From: Candidatus Aristotella avistercoris
Lineage (GTDB): Bacteria; Bacillota; Clostridia; Oscillospirales; Ruminococcaceae
Reading direction: 5' to 3'
Length of the DNA stretch: 40,049 bases
Assembly (NCBI GenBank): GCA_904397835.1
Contig: CAJFOV010000011.1
Coordinates: 1-40,049 of the forward strand
Shown here in pieces: positions 1-9,495 of the stretch (its first letter is position 1; every line of letters starts with the position of its first letter). Both the position numbers and the translations under genes were made by a program. The notes under the pieces are model-generated. The model searched no databases, had not been told where the DNA came from, and saw only the letters and a list, made by a program, of their open reading frames with translations.

Positions 1-115
1 AACTATACCCTATGAAGGCTCTGTCCTTCTACTTTTTTATTTGCTTTTACTTGCTCTTCTGTTCAACATGTATTGTAGCTCTACAGAAAGGAAAAATTAG
101 AAAGTTTGGGAACAC

Positions 116-143
116 TTGATTCTTGCGTTCTCTGTGGTACAAT
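116..143 (+). promoter_or_regulatory. Likely sigma-A promoter of cdaA-cdaR
   Basis: A TTGATT -35 box at 116-121 and a TACAAT -10 box at 138-143 are separated by 16 bp, about 85 nt before the cdaA start. No other good promoter is seen in the first 209 bases, which are AT-rich and hold no convincing gene. Confidence 0.6.
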
Positions 144-227
144 AGGATTGGGTTATTTTTGTTAATTTTGTGGACCAACGGAATCCCATAATGGCGGGCA
201 TTTGGTTGGATGGGAGGAAGTGAAAGC

Positions 228-1091
228 GTGGCAAACTTTTGGTATACTTTGAGGGGCTTGGTAGGTTCCTTCACAGTATTTGATGCCATTGATATATTGG
301 TGGTTGCCTTTTTGATCTATCAAGGGATCAAACTGGTCAAGGAGACCCGCGCCGTCCAGCTGGTCAAGGGAATTTTGCTGCTGCTTATCATCAACCTGCT
401 GGCCAGTCAGTTGAATTTGAAGACCATTGAGTTTTTAATGGAGAGCCTGTTGCAGACAGGTGTGGTTGCTCTCATTGTGGTGTTTCAACCGGAGCTGCGC
501 CGCAGCTTGGAGCGGGTGGGCCGCGCCAAGCTCTCCTCCCTCAGTGTCTTTTCCAATTCCCAGGGGGACGATCAGCAGCAGTTCCAAATTCGTAAGATGA
601 TCAACACCGTCTGTGAGAGCTGCGCCTCCCTCTCCCAAAAGAAAATTGGAGCCCTCATTGTTCTGGAGCGGGATACTCCCCTGGGGGAGATCATCCATAC
701 CGGCACCATTTTGGATGCAGACCCCAGCATTGAGCTCATTGGAAATATCTTTTTCCCCAATTCCCCTCTTCACGACGGAGCTATGGTCATCCGAAATGCC
801 AAGGTCTATGCCGCCGGCTGCTTTTTGCCCCTGTCCAACAACATGGAGATCAGCCGTGAGATGGGCACCCGCCACCGGGCGGCCCTTGGGATGAGCGAAA
901 ATTCTGATGCGGTCATCGTGGTGGTCTCTGAGGAGACCGGCAAGATCTCCGTGGCCCACGACAGCGTCATCACCAGGGATTACACCGTGGAACGTCTGGG
1001 TGAGACTCTGCGCAGCTACATGTTGCGGGAAAAATCGGAAAAGACCGCTCCCTCTGAGAAAAAGGTCGGATTTTGGAAGGTGAAACGATGA
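228..1091 (+). CDS. cdaA: Diadenylate cyclase CdaA (c-di-AMP synthase)
   Basis: Membrane-bound DAC-domain enzyme that condenses two ATP into cyclic di-AMP, the second messenger controlling potassium, osmolyte and wall homeostasis in Firmicutes. The N-terminal ~90 residues hold hydrophobic helices, followed by the DAC domain with the signature DGA at about residues 183-185 (in SPLHDGAM) and RHR at about 215-217. I place the start at GTG 228, not the in-frame ATG at 210, because GGGAGGA at 212-218 lies 9 nt before the GTG and overlaps the ATG. This gives 287 aa, normal for CdaA. The stop overlaps the next start (ATGA), so it is cotranscribed with cdaR. The usual third partner glmM is not immediately downstream; it could lie outside the window. 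Confidence 0.95.
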   Translation: MANFWYTLRGLVGSFTVFDAIDILVVAFLIYQGIKLVKETRAVQLVKGILLLLIINLLASQLNLKTIEFLMESLLQTGVVALIVVFQPELRRSLERVGRAKLSSLSVFSNSQGDDQQQFQIRKMINTVCESCASLSQKKIGALIVLERDTPLGEIIHTGTILDADPSIELIGNIFFPNSPLHDGAMVIRNAKVYAAGCFLPLSNNMEISREMGTRHRAALGMSENSDAVIVVVSEETGKISVAHDSVITRDYTVERLGETLRSYMLREKSEKTAPSEKKVGFWKVKR

Positions 1092-2347
1092 AGATCAAAA
1101 CGAAAAACTTGTTCAATTCCAAAACCTTCAACTTAATTTTCTCGGTAGTTGCGGCCATCATTGTCTGGAGCATTGTCACCACGGTAGTGGACTCCCAGAC
1201 CACTCAGCGGATCCGCAACGTGCCCTTAACCATCGATACCAACTCGGGCGTTTTGGCCCAATTGGGCCTGAGCACCGTGGGTGATGTGCCGGAGGAGGTA
1301 AGCGTTGTGGTCTCCGGCAGCCGGTATGTGGTGGGCAACATCAATGCTCAGGAGGATATCCAGGTGACGGCAAACCTCAGCCAGGTGACGGGTCCAGGTA
1401 CCTATGAGCTGACCCTCAACGCCACCGATGTCAATGGCAAGGGGTTCACGGTGGACAGCATCAGTCCCCGCAGAATCACCGTAACCTTTGACCGGATGCA
1501 GAGCAAATCGGTACCCATCACCGCCAATATCAGCAGTATGAACATCCCCAGCGGCTACATCCGAGAGAAGGAGGTTGTCTCCCCGGAGGAGGTTCTGATC
1601 ACAGGTCCTGCCACAGAGGTGAATCAGGTGGCCAGCGCCGTGGTGGAGGTACGGGTCTCCAGCGGTGAACTCACCAGCACCCAGGTGGTGGAGGAGGATA
1701 TCATCCTCCTGGACAGCAATGGCAACGAACTGCAGAAGGGCAACATGACCCTGAGTGTGGAGACAGCCAGCGTGACCATCCCGGTGCTGAAAACCAAGGA
1801 GGTCTCCTTTACCTTTGACTATCTGAACGCCCCGCCGGACTTTGACGAGAGTATGCTCAGCTACTCCATCTCTGAGAGTAGCATCAACATCGCCGGTCCA
1901 GAGGAGTCCATCGACAGCTATGAGGCGGTGGACCTGGGGCATATAGACCTGCGGGAGCTGGCTCAATCGGGCGGCACCATCACCAAGGAGATCAGCCTGC
2001 CCAGCGGCTATGTCAACTTGGATGATTTTGATACGGTGACCATCACCTTCCAGCTGGAGGGCTACACCACCCAGAGTTTTAATATCACCAACTTGACCCT
2101 GCGGAATGTCCCCAGCGACTGCCAGGCGGAGATTGTCACCTCCCGCATCAGCAATGTGCAGATCTTTGGCCCGCAGGAGGTGCTGGATCAGCTCACAGGC
2201 TCGGACTTTGTGGCAGAGGTGGACCTTTCCGGCCGGGAAGTTGACTCTGGCCAGTCCTCCATCCCCGTGACCATCTATGCACCCGGTAGGGGCAATGTCT
2301 GGGCGGTGGAGAGTTACTCGGTCATTATATCGGTTCAGCGTCAATAA
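1088..2347 (+). CDS. cdaR: YbbR-domain protein CdaR, regulator of CdaA
   Basis: Single-pass membrane protein whose extracytoplasmic YbbR repeats modulate CdaA. It has one N-terminal hydrophobic segment (about residues 14-35, FNLIFSVVAAIIVWSIVTTV) followed by several ~80-residue beta-rich YbbR-type repeats, recognisable by recurring VxVxGP-type endings such as VLITGP, INIAGP and VQIFGP. An upstream TTG at 1073 is in frame, but the ATG at 1088 has GGAAGG at 1075-1080 and overlaps the cdaA stop by 4 nt, so I use it (419 aa). Gene order cdaA-cdaR is the standard Firmicute arrangement. A strong terminator follows directly. Confidence 0.92.
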   Translation: MKIKTKNLFNSKTFNLIFSVVAAIIVWSIVTTVVDSQTTQRIRNVPLTIDTNSGVLAQLGLSTVGDVPEEVSVVVSGSRYVVGNINAQEDIQVTANLSQVTGPGTYELTLNATDVNGKGFTVDSISPRRITVTFDRMQSKSVPITANISSMNIPSGYIREKEVVSPEEVLITGPATEVNQVASAVVEVRVSSGELTSTQVVEEDIILLDSNGNELQKGNMTLSVETASVTIPVLKTKEVSFTFDYLNAPPDFDESMLSYSISESSINIAGPEESIDSYEAVDLGHIDLRELAQSGGTITKEISLPSGYVNLDDFDTVTITFQLEGYTTQSFNITNLTLRNVPSDCQAEIVTSRISNVQIFGPQEVLDQLTGSDFVAEVDLSGREVDSGQSSIPVTIYAPGRGNVWAVESYSVIISVQRQ

Positions 2348-2359
2348 CCAACACAATAG

Positions 2360-2394
2360 AACAGGGGACCTGCACCACAGGTCCCCTTGTTTTT
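2360..2394 (+). terminator. Intrinsic terminator after cdaR
   Basis: A long inverted repeat centred on GGGGACCTG / CAGGTCCCC is followed by a run of T (2388-2394). It ends the cdaAR transcript 13 nt after the cdaR stop. Confidence 0.85.
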
Positions 2395-2415
2395 ACAGAA
2401 AGGAACGATCAAACC

Positions 2416-4011
2416 ATGGCACTGGTGGTACCGGACATACGCCTCCCCTTGGATGGCACTGTGGAGCAGGCGGTTCGCCGGGCGGTGCGGGCCCTTGGGG
2501 TCCCTGCCGATCTGGTGGAGGGGGGATACCTGGTCAAAAAATCCCTGGACGCCCGCAAAAAGGACAGCATCTCCTTTGTCTGCTCGGTGGGCCTGCGTTT
2601 GAAGGACCCCGCCCAGGAGCCCCGCTGGGCAAAGGGAAAGGTCACCCTGCGGGAACAGCATCCGCTGGAGCTCCCCAGGGGAAACCGTCCCTTGAGGCAC
2701 CGCCCTGTGGTGGTGGGCTTTGGCCCGGCGGGCATGTTTGCCGCCCTTCTGCTGGCCCGGCAGGGGCTCGCTCCCCTGGTGCTGGAGCGGGGAGAGCCGG
2801 TGGAACAGCGCAGCCAGACGGTGCAGGCCTTCTGGCAGGGAGGCGCCCTCAATCCCCGGAGCAACGTGCAGTTTGGAGAGGGCGGCGCCGGCACCTTCTC
2901 TGACGGCAAGCTCACCACCCGCATCAACGATCCCAGATGCGAGTTCGTTCTCCAGGAGTTGGCCCGTCACGGGGCGCCGGAGGAGATCCTCTACATGGCC
3001 AAGCCCCACATTGGCACCGACCTGCTCCGAGGGGTGGTACGGGCCATTCGGCAGGAGATCCTCGCCCAGGGCGGGGAGATCCACTTTTCGGAACAGCTTT
3101 TGGCGTTGGAGCAACGGCAGGGCAGGGTGCAGCAGATCCGTACCGACCAAGGGACCTATCCCGCTCAGGTGGTGGCTCTGTGTATCGGACACAGCGCCAG
3201 GGATACCTTTGAGATGCTGCTGCATCGGGGCGTCCCCATGGAGGGAAAGGTCTTCTCTGTAGGGGCGCGGATTGAGCATCTGCAGGAGGATTTGAACATC
3301 AGCCAGTATGGTGACCTGGCCGGGCACCCGGCCTTGGGCAATGCGGAATATCAGCTCTCCTACCGGGAGGAGGGCCGGGGTGTCTACACCTTCTGTATGT
3401 GTCCTGGGGGCCTGGTGGTACCCGCCGCCTCCCAGGAGGGAACGGTGGTGGTCAACGGCATGAGTGAACACGCCCGCAATGGGAAAAATTGCAATGCCGC
3501 CCTGGTGGTCAATGTGGGCCCCCAGGACTTTGGGACGGAACCTCTGGCCGGCATGGCCTTCCAACAGCGGTTGGAACGGGAGGCCTTCTCCATGGGTGGA
3601 GAAGATTTTTCTGCCCCCATCCAGACAGTGGGGCGGTTTTTGCAGGGGGAGCCCGGCGCCGCCCTGGGGAGGGTGGCGCCCTCCTATGCCATTGGTACAA
3701 GGCCGGGGGATCTCCACCGGCTGCTTCCCCAACAGGTGACCGGCCTGATGGAGAAGGGGCTGCGGCTCTTTGCCCAGCGGATCGCCTGTTTTGGCCAACA
3801 GGACGCCGTCCTCACAGGTGTGGAGACCCGCACCTCCTCCCCGGTTCGGATTCTGCGTGGGGAGGATCTGCAGTCCCCCGCCTGCCAGGGCCTTTACCCC
3901 TGTGGAGAGGGGGCCGGGTATGCTGGCGGCATCATGAGCGCTGCGGTGGATGGCATCCGGGTGGCTCAGCAGATCCTTGCAGAATATGGGGATTTGGAGG
4001 GGACGCCATGA
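2416..4011 (+). CDS. FAD-dependent dehydrogenase, COG2509 type
   Basis: Predicted flavoprotein of the uncharacterised COG2509 family, 531 aa. Residues 1-90 form the small N-terminal domain typical of the family (ending VCSVGLRLK). A Rossmann dinucleotide-binding motif GFGPAG lies at about residues 101-106, with the acidic end of the fold in VLERGEPVEQR. Further family motifs are FGEGGAGTFSDGKLTTR near 155-170 and a C-terminal second FAD contact, YPCGEGAGYAGGIMSAAVDG. AAAGGA at 2399-2404 precedes the ATG. Its substrate is unknown. It overlaps the downstream kinase by 4 nt, so the two are probably translationally coupled. The family often lies near c-di-AMP or wall genes in Clostridia, but the functional link is unproven. 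Confidence 0.88.
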   Translation: MALVVPDIRLPLDGTVEQAVRRAVRALGVPADLVEGGYLVKKSLDARKKDSISFVCSVGLRLKDPAQEPRWAKGKVTLREQHPLELPRGNRPLRHRPVVVGFGPAGMFAALLLARQGLAPLVLERGEPVEQRSQTVQAFWQGGALNPRSNVQFGEGGAGTFSDGKLTTRINDPRCEFVLQELARHGAPEEILYMAKPHIGTDLLRGVVRAIRQEILAQGGEIHFSEQLLALEQRQGRVQQIRTDQGTYPAQVVALCIGHSARDTFEMLLHRGVPMEGKVFSVGARIEHLQEDLNISQYGDLAGHPALGNAEYQLSYREEGRGVYTFCMCPGGLVVPAASQEGTVVVNGMSEHARNGKNCNAALVVNVGPQDFGTEPLAGMAFQQRLEREAFSMGGEDFSAPIQTVGRFLQGEPGAALGRVAPSYAIGTRPGDLHRLLPQQVTGLMEKGLRLFAQRIACFGQQDAVLTGVETRTSSPVRILRGEDLQSPACQGLYPCGEGAGYAGGIMSAAVDGIRVAQQILAEYGDLEGTP

Positions 4012-4511
4012 ACAAACGGCTCATCGTCATCAACGGCACCATGGGCGTGGGTAAAACCACCACCTGCCGGGCTCTGCGCCCCCTACTGCCCAGCCATGTC
4101 TTTTTGGACGGGGACTGGTGTTGGGACCTGCATCCCTTCCAAGTGACAGAGGAGACCCGGGAGATGGTGCTGGAGAACATCGCCTTTCTGCTCAATCAAT
4201 TTTTGCGCTGCACCGCCTGCCAGGATGTGCTCTTCTGCTGGGTCCTCCCCCGGGAGGAGATCCTTCAGAATCTGCTGGCCCGCTTGGAGGGAACCTTCTC
4301 CCTGCAGTGGTTCACCTTGGACTGCGGCAGGGAGGAGCTGATCCGCAGGCTGCAGCAGGATATTCAAGGGGGCCTGCGGGACCCCGGCGTGGTGGAGCGT
4401 GCCCTGGATCGAATGGAGGGGTACGGGGAGATGCCCTCCATCCATGTGGATGTCACCCATCGCTCCCCCCAGGAGGTTGCCCGCTGGATCTGGGAGCAGC
4501 TGCAGGAATAG
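4008..4511 (+). CDS. Small P-loop nucleotide-binding protein, kinase-like
   Basis: A 167-aa protein with a Walker A motif GTMGVGKT at residues 10-17 right after the first beta strand, as in small-molecule kinases of the shikimate/gluconate/AAA_33 type. The FLDGDWCWDL segment near residue 35 resembles the substrate-binding region of such kinases; RRLQQDI and a C-terminal HVDVTHRSPQEVARWI match a lid and last strand/helix. The phosphate acceptor cannot be assigned. The start is the ATG that overlaps the preceding stop (ATGA); a much longer in-frame extension upstream is only the shadow of the FAD dehydrogenase gene. Confidence 0.8.
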   Translation: MNKRLIVINGTMGVGKTTTCRALRPLLPSHVFLDGDWCWDLHPFQVTEETREMVLENIAFLLNQFLRCTACQDVLFCWVLPREEILQNLLARLEGTFSLQWFTLDCGREELIRRLQQDIQGGLRDPGVVERALDRMEGYGEMPSIHVDVTHRSPQEVARWIWEQLQE

Positions 4512-4601
4512 CAGTTCCGTATCTGCATAGGAAACCGTGCTTGCTGGAGCCGTCCGTCGAGTTGGAGGTGGAGAGGCATCCAAGCACCACTTCCAGAATA
4601 G

Positions 4602-4634
4602 AAACAGGGTATTTGTCATACCCTGTTTTCTTTT
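4602..4634 (+). terminator. Intrinsic terminator after the P-loop kinase gene
   Basis: A perfect 11-bp stem (4602-4612 with 4618-4628), loop TTGTC, followed by a T-rich tail (TTTTCTTTT). It separates the FAD dehydrogenase/kinase pair from recJ. Confidence 0.8.
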
Positions 4635-4794
4635 ACCATCAGGAGGATCGGCCGTGGAATGCTATTCTGGCAGCGGCGGCGCACCTCGACGGCTCGGTAT
4701 GGGACACCTTATGGCCGACCGATTGGATGCGATCCAGAGGAGGGAGTGTGTGTTGGCGCTACCTTGGAGAAAAATGGAGAGGCAGGGGAAAACA

Positions 4795-4823
4795 TTGAAT
4801 TTTAGCACCTAAAATGGTATGAT
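4795..4823 (+). promoter_or_regulatory. Sigma-A promoter of recJ
   Basis: TTGAAT at 4795-4800 and TATGAT at 4818-4823 with an optimal 17-bp spacer, about 54 nt before the recJ start codon. Confidence 0.8.
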
Positions 4824-4876
4824 ATATACCATCTTTTTTGGCACGGCCCCAGGCCGTTGGAGGGAGGAAGCAAGCG

Positions 4877-6922
4877 ATGAAGCGCTGGAGGATACAGGAT
4901 GTCCAACCCCAGCAGGTGGAGGATCTGGCCCACAGGCAGGGGATTGCCCCCCTGGTGGCCCAGGTGCTCCTTGCCCGTGGAGAGGATGGGCGGCAGGATC
5001 TGGTGCGGCCGGAGGCGGAGTACCCCCAGCTCCACAGTCCGTTTTTGCTCAACGATATGGATCGGGCGGTCCAACGGATTCAGGATGCCATCCAGGAGGC
5101 CCAGCAGATTGTGGTCTATGGGGACTATGACTGCGACGGCATCACCTCCACCGCCATGCTGTGCCACTACCTGGAGGCCTCTGGCGCCCTGGTGAGCCCC
5201 TATATTCCCGACCGGGAGGGGGAGGGCTACGGCCTGAACCGGGATGCGGTGGCCTATCTGCGCCAGCAGGGGGCGGAGCTGCTCATCACCGTGGACAACG
5301 GCATCTCCTCCCTGGAGGAGATCGCCTATGCCAAGGAGCTGGGACTGGATGTAATTGTCACCGACCACCACATGCCCCGTGCCACGCTGCCGGACTGTGT
5401 GGCAGTGATCAATCCCCACCGGCCGGACAGCACCTATCCCTTTCCAGATCTGGCGGGGGTGGGGGTGGCCTTTAAGCTCATCTGCGCGTTGGAGGGAGAT
5501 GAGTGCTGCCAAGAGGTGTTGGAATATTATGGAGATCTGCTGACTCTAGGTACCATTGCAGACGTGGTTCCCCTCCAGGGGGAAAACCGTACCCTGGTGC
5601 AGCTTGGCCTGCCGGTGCTCCAGACCACCCAGAATTTGGGACTTATGGCCCTGATCCAGGCCAGCGGCCTGGGGGAGCGGAACCTCACCAGCACCTCTGT
5701 GGCCTTTGGCCTGGCGCCCCGAATCAACGCCGCCGGACGGCTGGGCTATGCGGTGCGTGCTCTGGAGCTGCTGCTGACAGAGGATGTGGAGCAGGCTGAG
5801 GCCTTGGCCCAAGAGCTCAACGGCTACAATCAGTCCCGCAAAGGCATGGAGCAGGCTATCTTTGAGGAGATCTGCCGCCGCCTGCAGCAGAAGCCCGCCC
5901 TCAAGCGGCAGCGGGTGTTGGTGCTGTCCGGGGAGGGATGGCACCAGGGGGTCATCGGCATTGTGGCCACCAAGGTGGTGGAACTGGTGGGCAAGCCCTG
6001 CATCCTTCTCTCCATCAGCGGGAAGGAGGCCAGGGGCTCCTGCCGGAGTGTGGAGGGCTTTTCCATTGTCCAGGCCCTCACCGCCTGTGAAGAGCATCTC
6101 CTGCGCTATGGGGGGCATGACCAGGCGGGGGGCCTCACCCTTGCCACATCGGAGATCCCCGCCTTCGAGGCGGCCATCCAGCAGTATGCGGCCCAAACCT
6201 ATGATGTGATGCCCACCAGCACCCTGGTGCTCCAGGGCAAGGTGTTGGCACAACAAGTGACCTTGGATCAGGTGCGCAGCCTGACCGTGCTGGAACCCTT
6301 TGGCTGCGGCAATCCGCAGCCCGCCTTCTGCCTGGAGGGGTGCCGGATTGAGGGGATCTACTCCATTGGCGAGGGGAAGCACCTGCGGCTGCGGCTCAGC
6401 CAAAGAGGGGCCTATTTTTACGGGGTATATTTTGGAATAGCGGCTGCCCGTTTCCCCTACCGGGAGGGGGATCGGGTGGATCTGGCGGTGGAATTTGCCA
6501 TCAATGTCTACCAGGGGCAGGAACAGCTCTCCATCCAGGTTCAGGATGTCCACCCGGCCAATCTGTCTCAGGAGGCTCTCTGGGAGGGGAAGGAACTGAT
6601 GGACCGCCTCTACCGCCGGGAGCCCCTCACGCTGGAGCAGCGGGAGCAGTGTGTTCCGGACCGGCAGGACCTGGCCAAGGTCTACAAATTCCTACGCAGC
6701 CAGGGAGGAACCATCTCCAGTGGCCTGGAACAGCTCTGTGCCATATTTTCTCCCATGCCCTATGCAAAGCTCTGCAATTGTATCCTCATTTTACAGGAAC
6801 AGAAGCTGCTGGCCCGGGGCAATGGAGGGGTGGGATTTCGCCTGCTGCCCCCGGGGGAAAAGCGGGATTTGGAGCAATCTCCCCTGCTACAGCGGCTGCG
6901 GCAGTGGCCTTTGGCGCGCTAG
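4877..6922 (+). CDS. recJ: Single-stranded-DNA-specific exonuclease RecJ
   Basis: 5'-3' exonuclease for recombination and repair. DHH-family motifs are all present: DYDCDG at residues 83-88, VDNG at 139-142, DHH at 163-165, and the DHHA1 motif GGHDQAGG at about 412-419. An OB-type domain follows, and beyond residue ~570 there is a C-terminal extension (helical, winged-helix-like) as in many clostridial RecJ proteins; total 681 aa. The start is the ATG at 4877 behind GGAGGGAGG at 4860-4868; an in-frame TTG at 4838 lacks a ribosome site. It has its own promoter and is followed by the rel gene, as in many Clostridia. Confidence 0.94.
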   Translation: MKRWRIQDVQPQQVEDLAHRQGIAPLVAQVLLARGEDGRQDLVRPEAEYPQLHSPFLLNDMDRAVQRIQDAIQEAQQIVVYGDYDCDGITSTAMLCHYLEASGALVSPYIPDREGEGYGLNRDAVAYLRQQGAELLITVDNGISSLEEIAYAKELGLDVIVTDHHMPRATLPDCVAVINPHRPDSTYPFPDLAGVGVAFKLICALEGDECCQEVLEYYGDLLTLGTIADVVPLQGENRTLVQLGLPVLQTTQNLGLMALIQASGLGERNLTSTSVAFGLAPRINAAGRLGYAVRALELLLTEDVEQAEALAQELNGYNQSRKGMEQAIFEEICRRLQQKPALKRQRVLVLSGEGWHQGVIGIVATKVVELVGKPCILLSISGKEARGSCRSVEGFSIVQALTACEEHLLRYGGHDQAGGLTLATSEIPAFEAAIQQYAAQTYDVMPTSTLVLQGKVLAQQVTLDQVRSLTVLEPFGCGNPQPAFCLEGCRIEGIYSIGEGKHLRLRLSQRGAYFYGVYFGIAAARFPYREGDRVDLAVEFAINVYQGQEQLSIQVQDVHPANLSQEALWEGKELMDRLYRREPLTLEQREQCVPDRQDLAKVYKFLRSQGGTISSGLEQLCAIFSPMPYAKLCNCILILQEQKLLARGNGGVGFRLLPPGEKRDLEQSPLLQRLRQWPLAR

Positions 6923-7042
6923 AAAGCGGTGCGCGGCCGGGCTGAGCCGCTCCTTTATCCTGCTAGATCACAGGATGCAAGCAATTCCGCAAAAAGAGGG
7001 GAAAAATCTTACAAGATGGTACCAATATGAGCATTTTCGTGC

Positions 7043-7063
7043 TATAATATAACTTGGTATAAT
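7043..7063 (+). promoter_or_regulatory. Tandem extended -10 promoters upstream of rel
   Basis: Two copies of TGnTATAAT (TATAAT at 7043-7048 and 7058-7063) sit 15 bp apart, both with the TG of an extended -10 element. No good -35 box is seen for either. Transcripts would start about 140-155 nt before the rel start codon, ahead of the structured leader. Confidence 0.6.
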
Positions 7064-7090
7064 TTGGCTCAGTTTTACCAATGACCAGGC

Positions 7091-7180
7091 CCGGTATTCC
7101 ACAAGGGATACCGGATACGGCCCCCTGAACAGAAGCCATGGGGAGGGGGCCGGTTGTCCCGTCCAGAGAGAGAAGGACGG
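7091..7180 (+). promoter_or_regulatory. Structured 5' leader of rel: three consecutive hairpins
   Basis: Three strong hairpins follow each other: 7091-7114 (10-bp stem with one wobble, loop ACAA), 7118-7152 (perfect 9-bp CGGCCCCCT/AGGGGGCCG stem), and 7159-7180 (CCGTCC/GGACGG). None has a T-tract, so they are not simple terminators. They end about 20 nt before the Shine-Dalgarno sequence. Their role is unknown; translational control or mRNA stability is an inference. Confidence 0.6.
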
Positions 7181-7213
7181 TTTGGCCGCCATGGGGCAGA
7201 GGAGGGAAGATGT

Positions 7214-9403
7214 ATGCTGACAAAGATTTACGGCTATGAAGACTTGGCCCAGGCCATGGAGAAGAGCGGCAAGCCCTACGATGTGGAGAAGATCCACCAG
7301 GCCTTTGAGATTGCCGACCAGGCCCACCAGGGGCAGAGGAGAAGGTCCGGAGAGGCCTACGTCTCCCACCCGGTGGCGGTGGCCTGCCAGCTGGTGGAGC
7401 TGGGCATGGATACGGACACGGTGGTGGCTGGGCTCCTCCACGATGTCATTGAGGACACCAACGTGGGCAGGGAGGCCTTGGAAAAACAGTTTGGTGCTGA
7501 GGTGGTCCACCTGGTGGACGGGGTCACCAAACTGGGCAAGATCCCCTACTCCTCCCGGGAGGAGCAGCAGGCGGAGAATGTGCGCAAGATGCTGCTGGCC
7601 ATGGCCCAGGATGTGCGGGTCATCATCATCAAGTTGGCGGACCGGCTGCACAACATGCGCACTCTGGAGGCCCAACCGGAGCAGAAGCGGCGGGATAAAT
7701 CTCTGGAGACCATGGAGATCTATGCGCCCCTGGCCCACCGGCTGGGCATGACAGCTATCAAGGAGGAGCTGGAGGATACGGCCCTTCGTTTTTTGGACCC
7801 GGTAGCCTATGAGGAAATTGAACACACCTTGCGGCTGGGGGAGGAGGAGCGTATGAAGTTCCTCGAGAGCATCCAGCAGCAGATCTATGACCGGGTCAAG
7901 GACATCTTCCCCAACGTCTACATCAAGGGCCGCATCAAGAGCATCTACGGCATCTACCGCAAGCTGTATATCCAGGGCAAGTCCATGGAGGAGATCTACG
8001 ACATCTATGCGGTGCGCCTGATCGTGGATACGGTGGATGAGTGCTACCACGCCTTTGGCATCATCCATGAGATGTTCCAGCCCCTGCCCAACCGGTTTAA
8101 GGATTACATCTCCACGCCAAAGTCCAACCTGTACCAGTCCCTGCACACCACCGTCATCGACAAGCGGGGCATCCCCTTTGAGGTGCAGATCCGCACCTGG
8201 GATATGCACCACATGGCGGAGTACGGCATCGCCGCCCACTGGAAGTATAAGGCGGGCATCGCCGGCAAGGACCGCCTGGAGGAACGCCTGGCCTGGATTC
8301 GTCAGCTGCTGGAGGTGCAGAAGGAGTCGGACGACGCCGAGGAGCTGCTGCGCTCCATCAAATCGGATCTGTCTCCGGAGGAGATCTACGTCTTTACCCC
8401 CAAAGGTGATGTGATCAATCTGCCTACTGGGGCCACCGTCATTGACTTTGCCTACGCCATCCACACGGAGGTAGGCAACCGGATGGTGGGGGCCAAGATC
8501 AATGGGCGCATGGTGGCGCTGGATACCGTGCTCCACACCGGCAACATCATCGAAATTGTCACATCCAACGCCAAGGGCAGCCAGGGCCCCTCCCGGGATT
8601 GGCTGAAGATTGTCAAAACTGCTGAGGCCCGCAACAAGATCCGCTCCTGGTTTAAGAAGGAGCGCCGGGAGGAGAACATCCAGGAGGGCCGCACCGAGTT
8701 GGAGCGGGAGTTCCGGCGCAACCTCATCAGCCTGCCTGACGAGGAGATGGAAAAGTTCCTGCTGGACGTGGCAAAACGCTACCACTTCCAGAATGTAGAT
8801 GATTTTTTGGCTGCCATCGGCTATGGCGGGGTGCTCCTGTCCAAGATTATGCCCCGGGTCAAGGAGGACTACAACCGCCAATACCGCACCAAGGAGCCTG
8901 CCGAGGACCTGGAGAAGGCCCTCACCACCGCAAAGCCGCCCAAAAAGGAGCGGGGCGCCAGCAGTGGCGTCATTGTGGAGGGCATCGAGGGATGTCTGGT
9001 GAAATTTGCCAGATGCTGCAACCCTCTGCCAGGGGACGATATCATCGGCTTTATCACCCGGGGTTACGGGGTCTCCATCCACAAGCGTGACTGCGTCAAC
9101 GTCACGGTGGATACCCAGCCGGAGCGTTGGGTCCAATGCCACTGGGCCAATGTGGTGCGGGAGAAGTTCAAATCCTCCCTGGATATTTTGGCCACCGATC
9201 GGGGCGGCATCATTGCAGATGTGAGCATTGTGTTGAGCAATATGCACGTGCCGATACACTCTTTGACAGCCAAGGAGCTCAAAAACCACACCACCTCCAT
9301 CCAGATGACCATTGTGGTCAACGACCTGGACCAGCTGCAGCTGGTCATCACCAATCTTCGCAAAATCAACGGTGTCCTCAAGGTCAAGCGCAACGTCCAA
9401 TGA
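7214..9403 (+). CDS. rel: Bifunctional (p)ppGpp synthetase/hydrolase Rel
   Basis: Stringent-response enzyme that makes and breaks (p)ppGpp at the ribosome. Domains in order: HD hydrolase (HPVAVA near residue 52, catalytic HD at 76-77, HDVIEDT), ppGpp synthetase (AVRLIV to [13 protein letters not shown], about 255-320), TGS ([19 protein letters not shown], about 397-415), a helical and CXC-type zinc-finger region ([15 protein letters not shown] near 600), and a C-terminal ACT domain. At 729 aa it is a normal full-length Rel, and the conserved HD suggests that hydrolase is retained. The start is ATG 7214 with GGAGGG 7 nt upstream. It heads a run rel-dtd-MBL-hemZ-uridine kinase-like on the same strand. 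Confidence 0.95.
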   Translation: MLTKIYGYEDLAQAMEKSGKPYDVEKIHQAFEIADQAHQGQRRRSGEAYVSHPVAVACQLVELGMDTDTVVAGLLHDVIEDTNVGREALEKQFGAEVVHLVDGVTKLGKIPYSSREEQQAENVRKMLLAMAQDVRVIIIKLADRLHNMRTLEAQPEQKRRDKSLETMEIYAPLAHRLGMTAIKEELEDTALRFLDPVAYEEIEHTLRLGEEERMKFLESIQQQIYDRVKDIFPNVYIKGRIKSIYGIYRKLYIQGKSMEEIYDIYAVRLIVDTVDECYHAFGIIHEMFQPLPNRFKDYISTPKSNLYQSLHTTVIDKRGIPFEVQIRTWDMHHMAEYGIAAHWKYKAGIAGKDRLEERLAWIRQLLEVQKESDDAEELLRSIKSDLSPEEIYVFTPKGDVINLPTGATVIDFAYAIHTEVGNRMVGAKINGRMVALDTVLHTGNIIEIVTSNAKGSQGPSRDWLKIVKTAEARNKIRSWFKKERREENIQEGRTELEREFRRNLISLPDEEMEKFLLDVAKRYHFQNVDDFLAAIGYGGVLLSKIMPRVKEDYNRQYRTKEPAEDLEKALTTAKPPKKERGASSGVIVEGIEGCLVKFARCCNPLPGDDIIGFITRGYGVSIHKRDCVNVTVDTQPERWVQCHWANVVREKFKSSLDILATDRGGIIADVSIVLSNMHVPIHSLTAKELKNHTTSIQMTIVVNDLDQLQLVITNLRKINGVLKVKRNVQ

Positions 9404-9411
9404 CGTCTTTT

Positions 9412-9495
9412 ATGGCCGGGACGGCCCCTGCCCCATATTGCTGGGGGTGGGGGGTGTTCCGGCCATTGCATAGGGGCAGTTGCCCCACAAGAGAA
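9412..9495 (+). other. Folded spacer between rel and dtd
   Basis: The spacer of about 110 nt contains an outer ATGGCCGG/CCGGCCAT stem (9412-9419 with 9459-9466) enclosing a C-run/G-run, then a GGGGC-AGTT-GCCCC hairpin (9473-9486). No T-tract follows, so it does not look like an intrinsic terminator; it may be a processing or stability element between cotranscribed genes. Confidence 0.45.

Larger units (their letters stand above)
4512..4876 (+). other. Intergenic region with terminator, recJ promoter and a doubtful 52-aa ORF
   Basis: A terminator (4602-4634) and the recJ promoter (4795-4823) account for part of this stretch. Between them, GTG 4654 to TAA 4812 could encode 52 aa behind a good AGGAGG at 4641-4646. 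The predicted peptide has no recognisable domain, and the reading frame runs through the recJ promoter, so I do not call it a gene. Confidence 0.4.

Noticed and set aside
4654..4812. 52-codon GTG ORF with AGGAGG ribosome site after the kinase terminator
   Set aside because: It runs through the recJ promoter, lacks a promoter of its own after the terminator, and its product shows no domain or clear composition bias.
7159..7180. GTCCAGAGAG in the rel leader, resembling part of a PyrR-binding loop
   Set aside because: It lies ahead of rel, not a pyrimidine gene, and the rest of the PyrR consensus and hairpin is absent; taken as coincidence.
6968..9400. Long minus-strand open frame of about 810 codons
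   Set aside because: Antisense shadow of rel; composition is low-complexity and no domain is seen.
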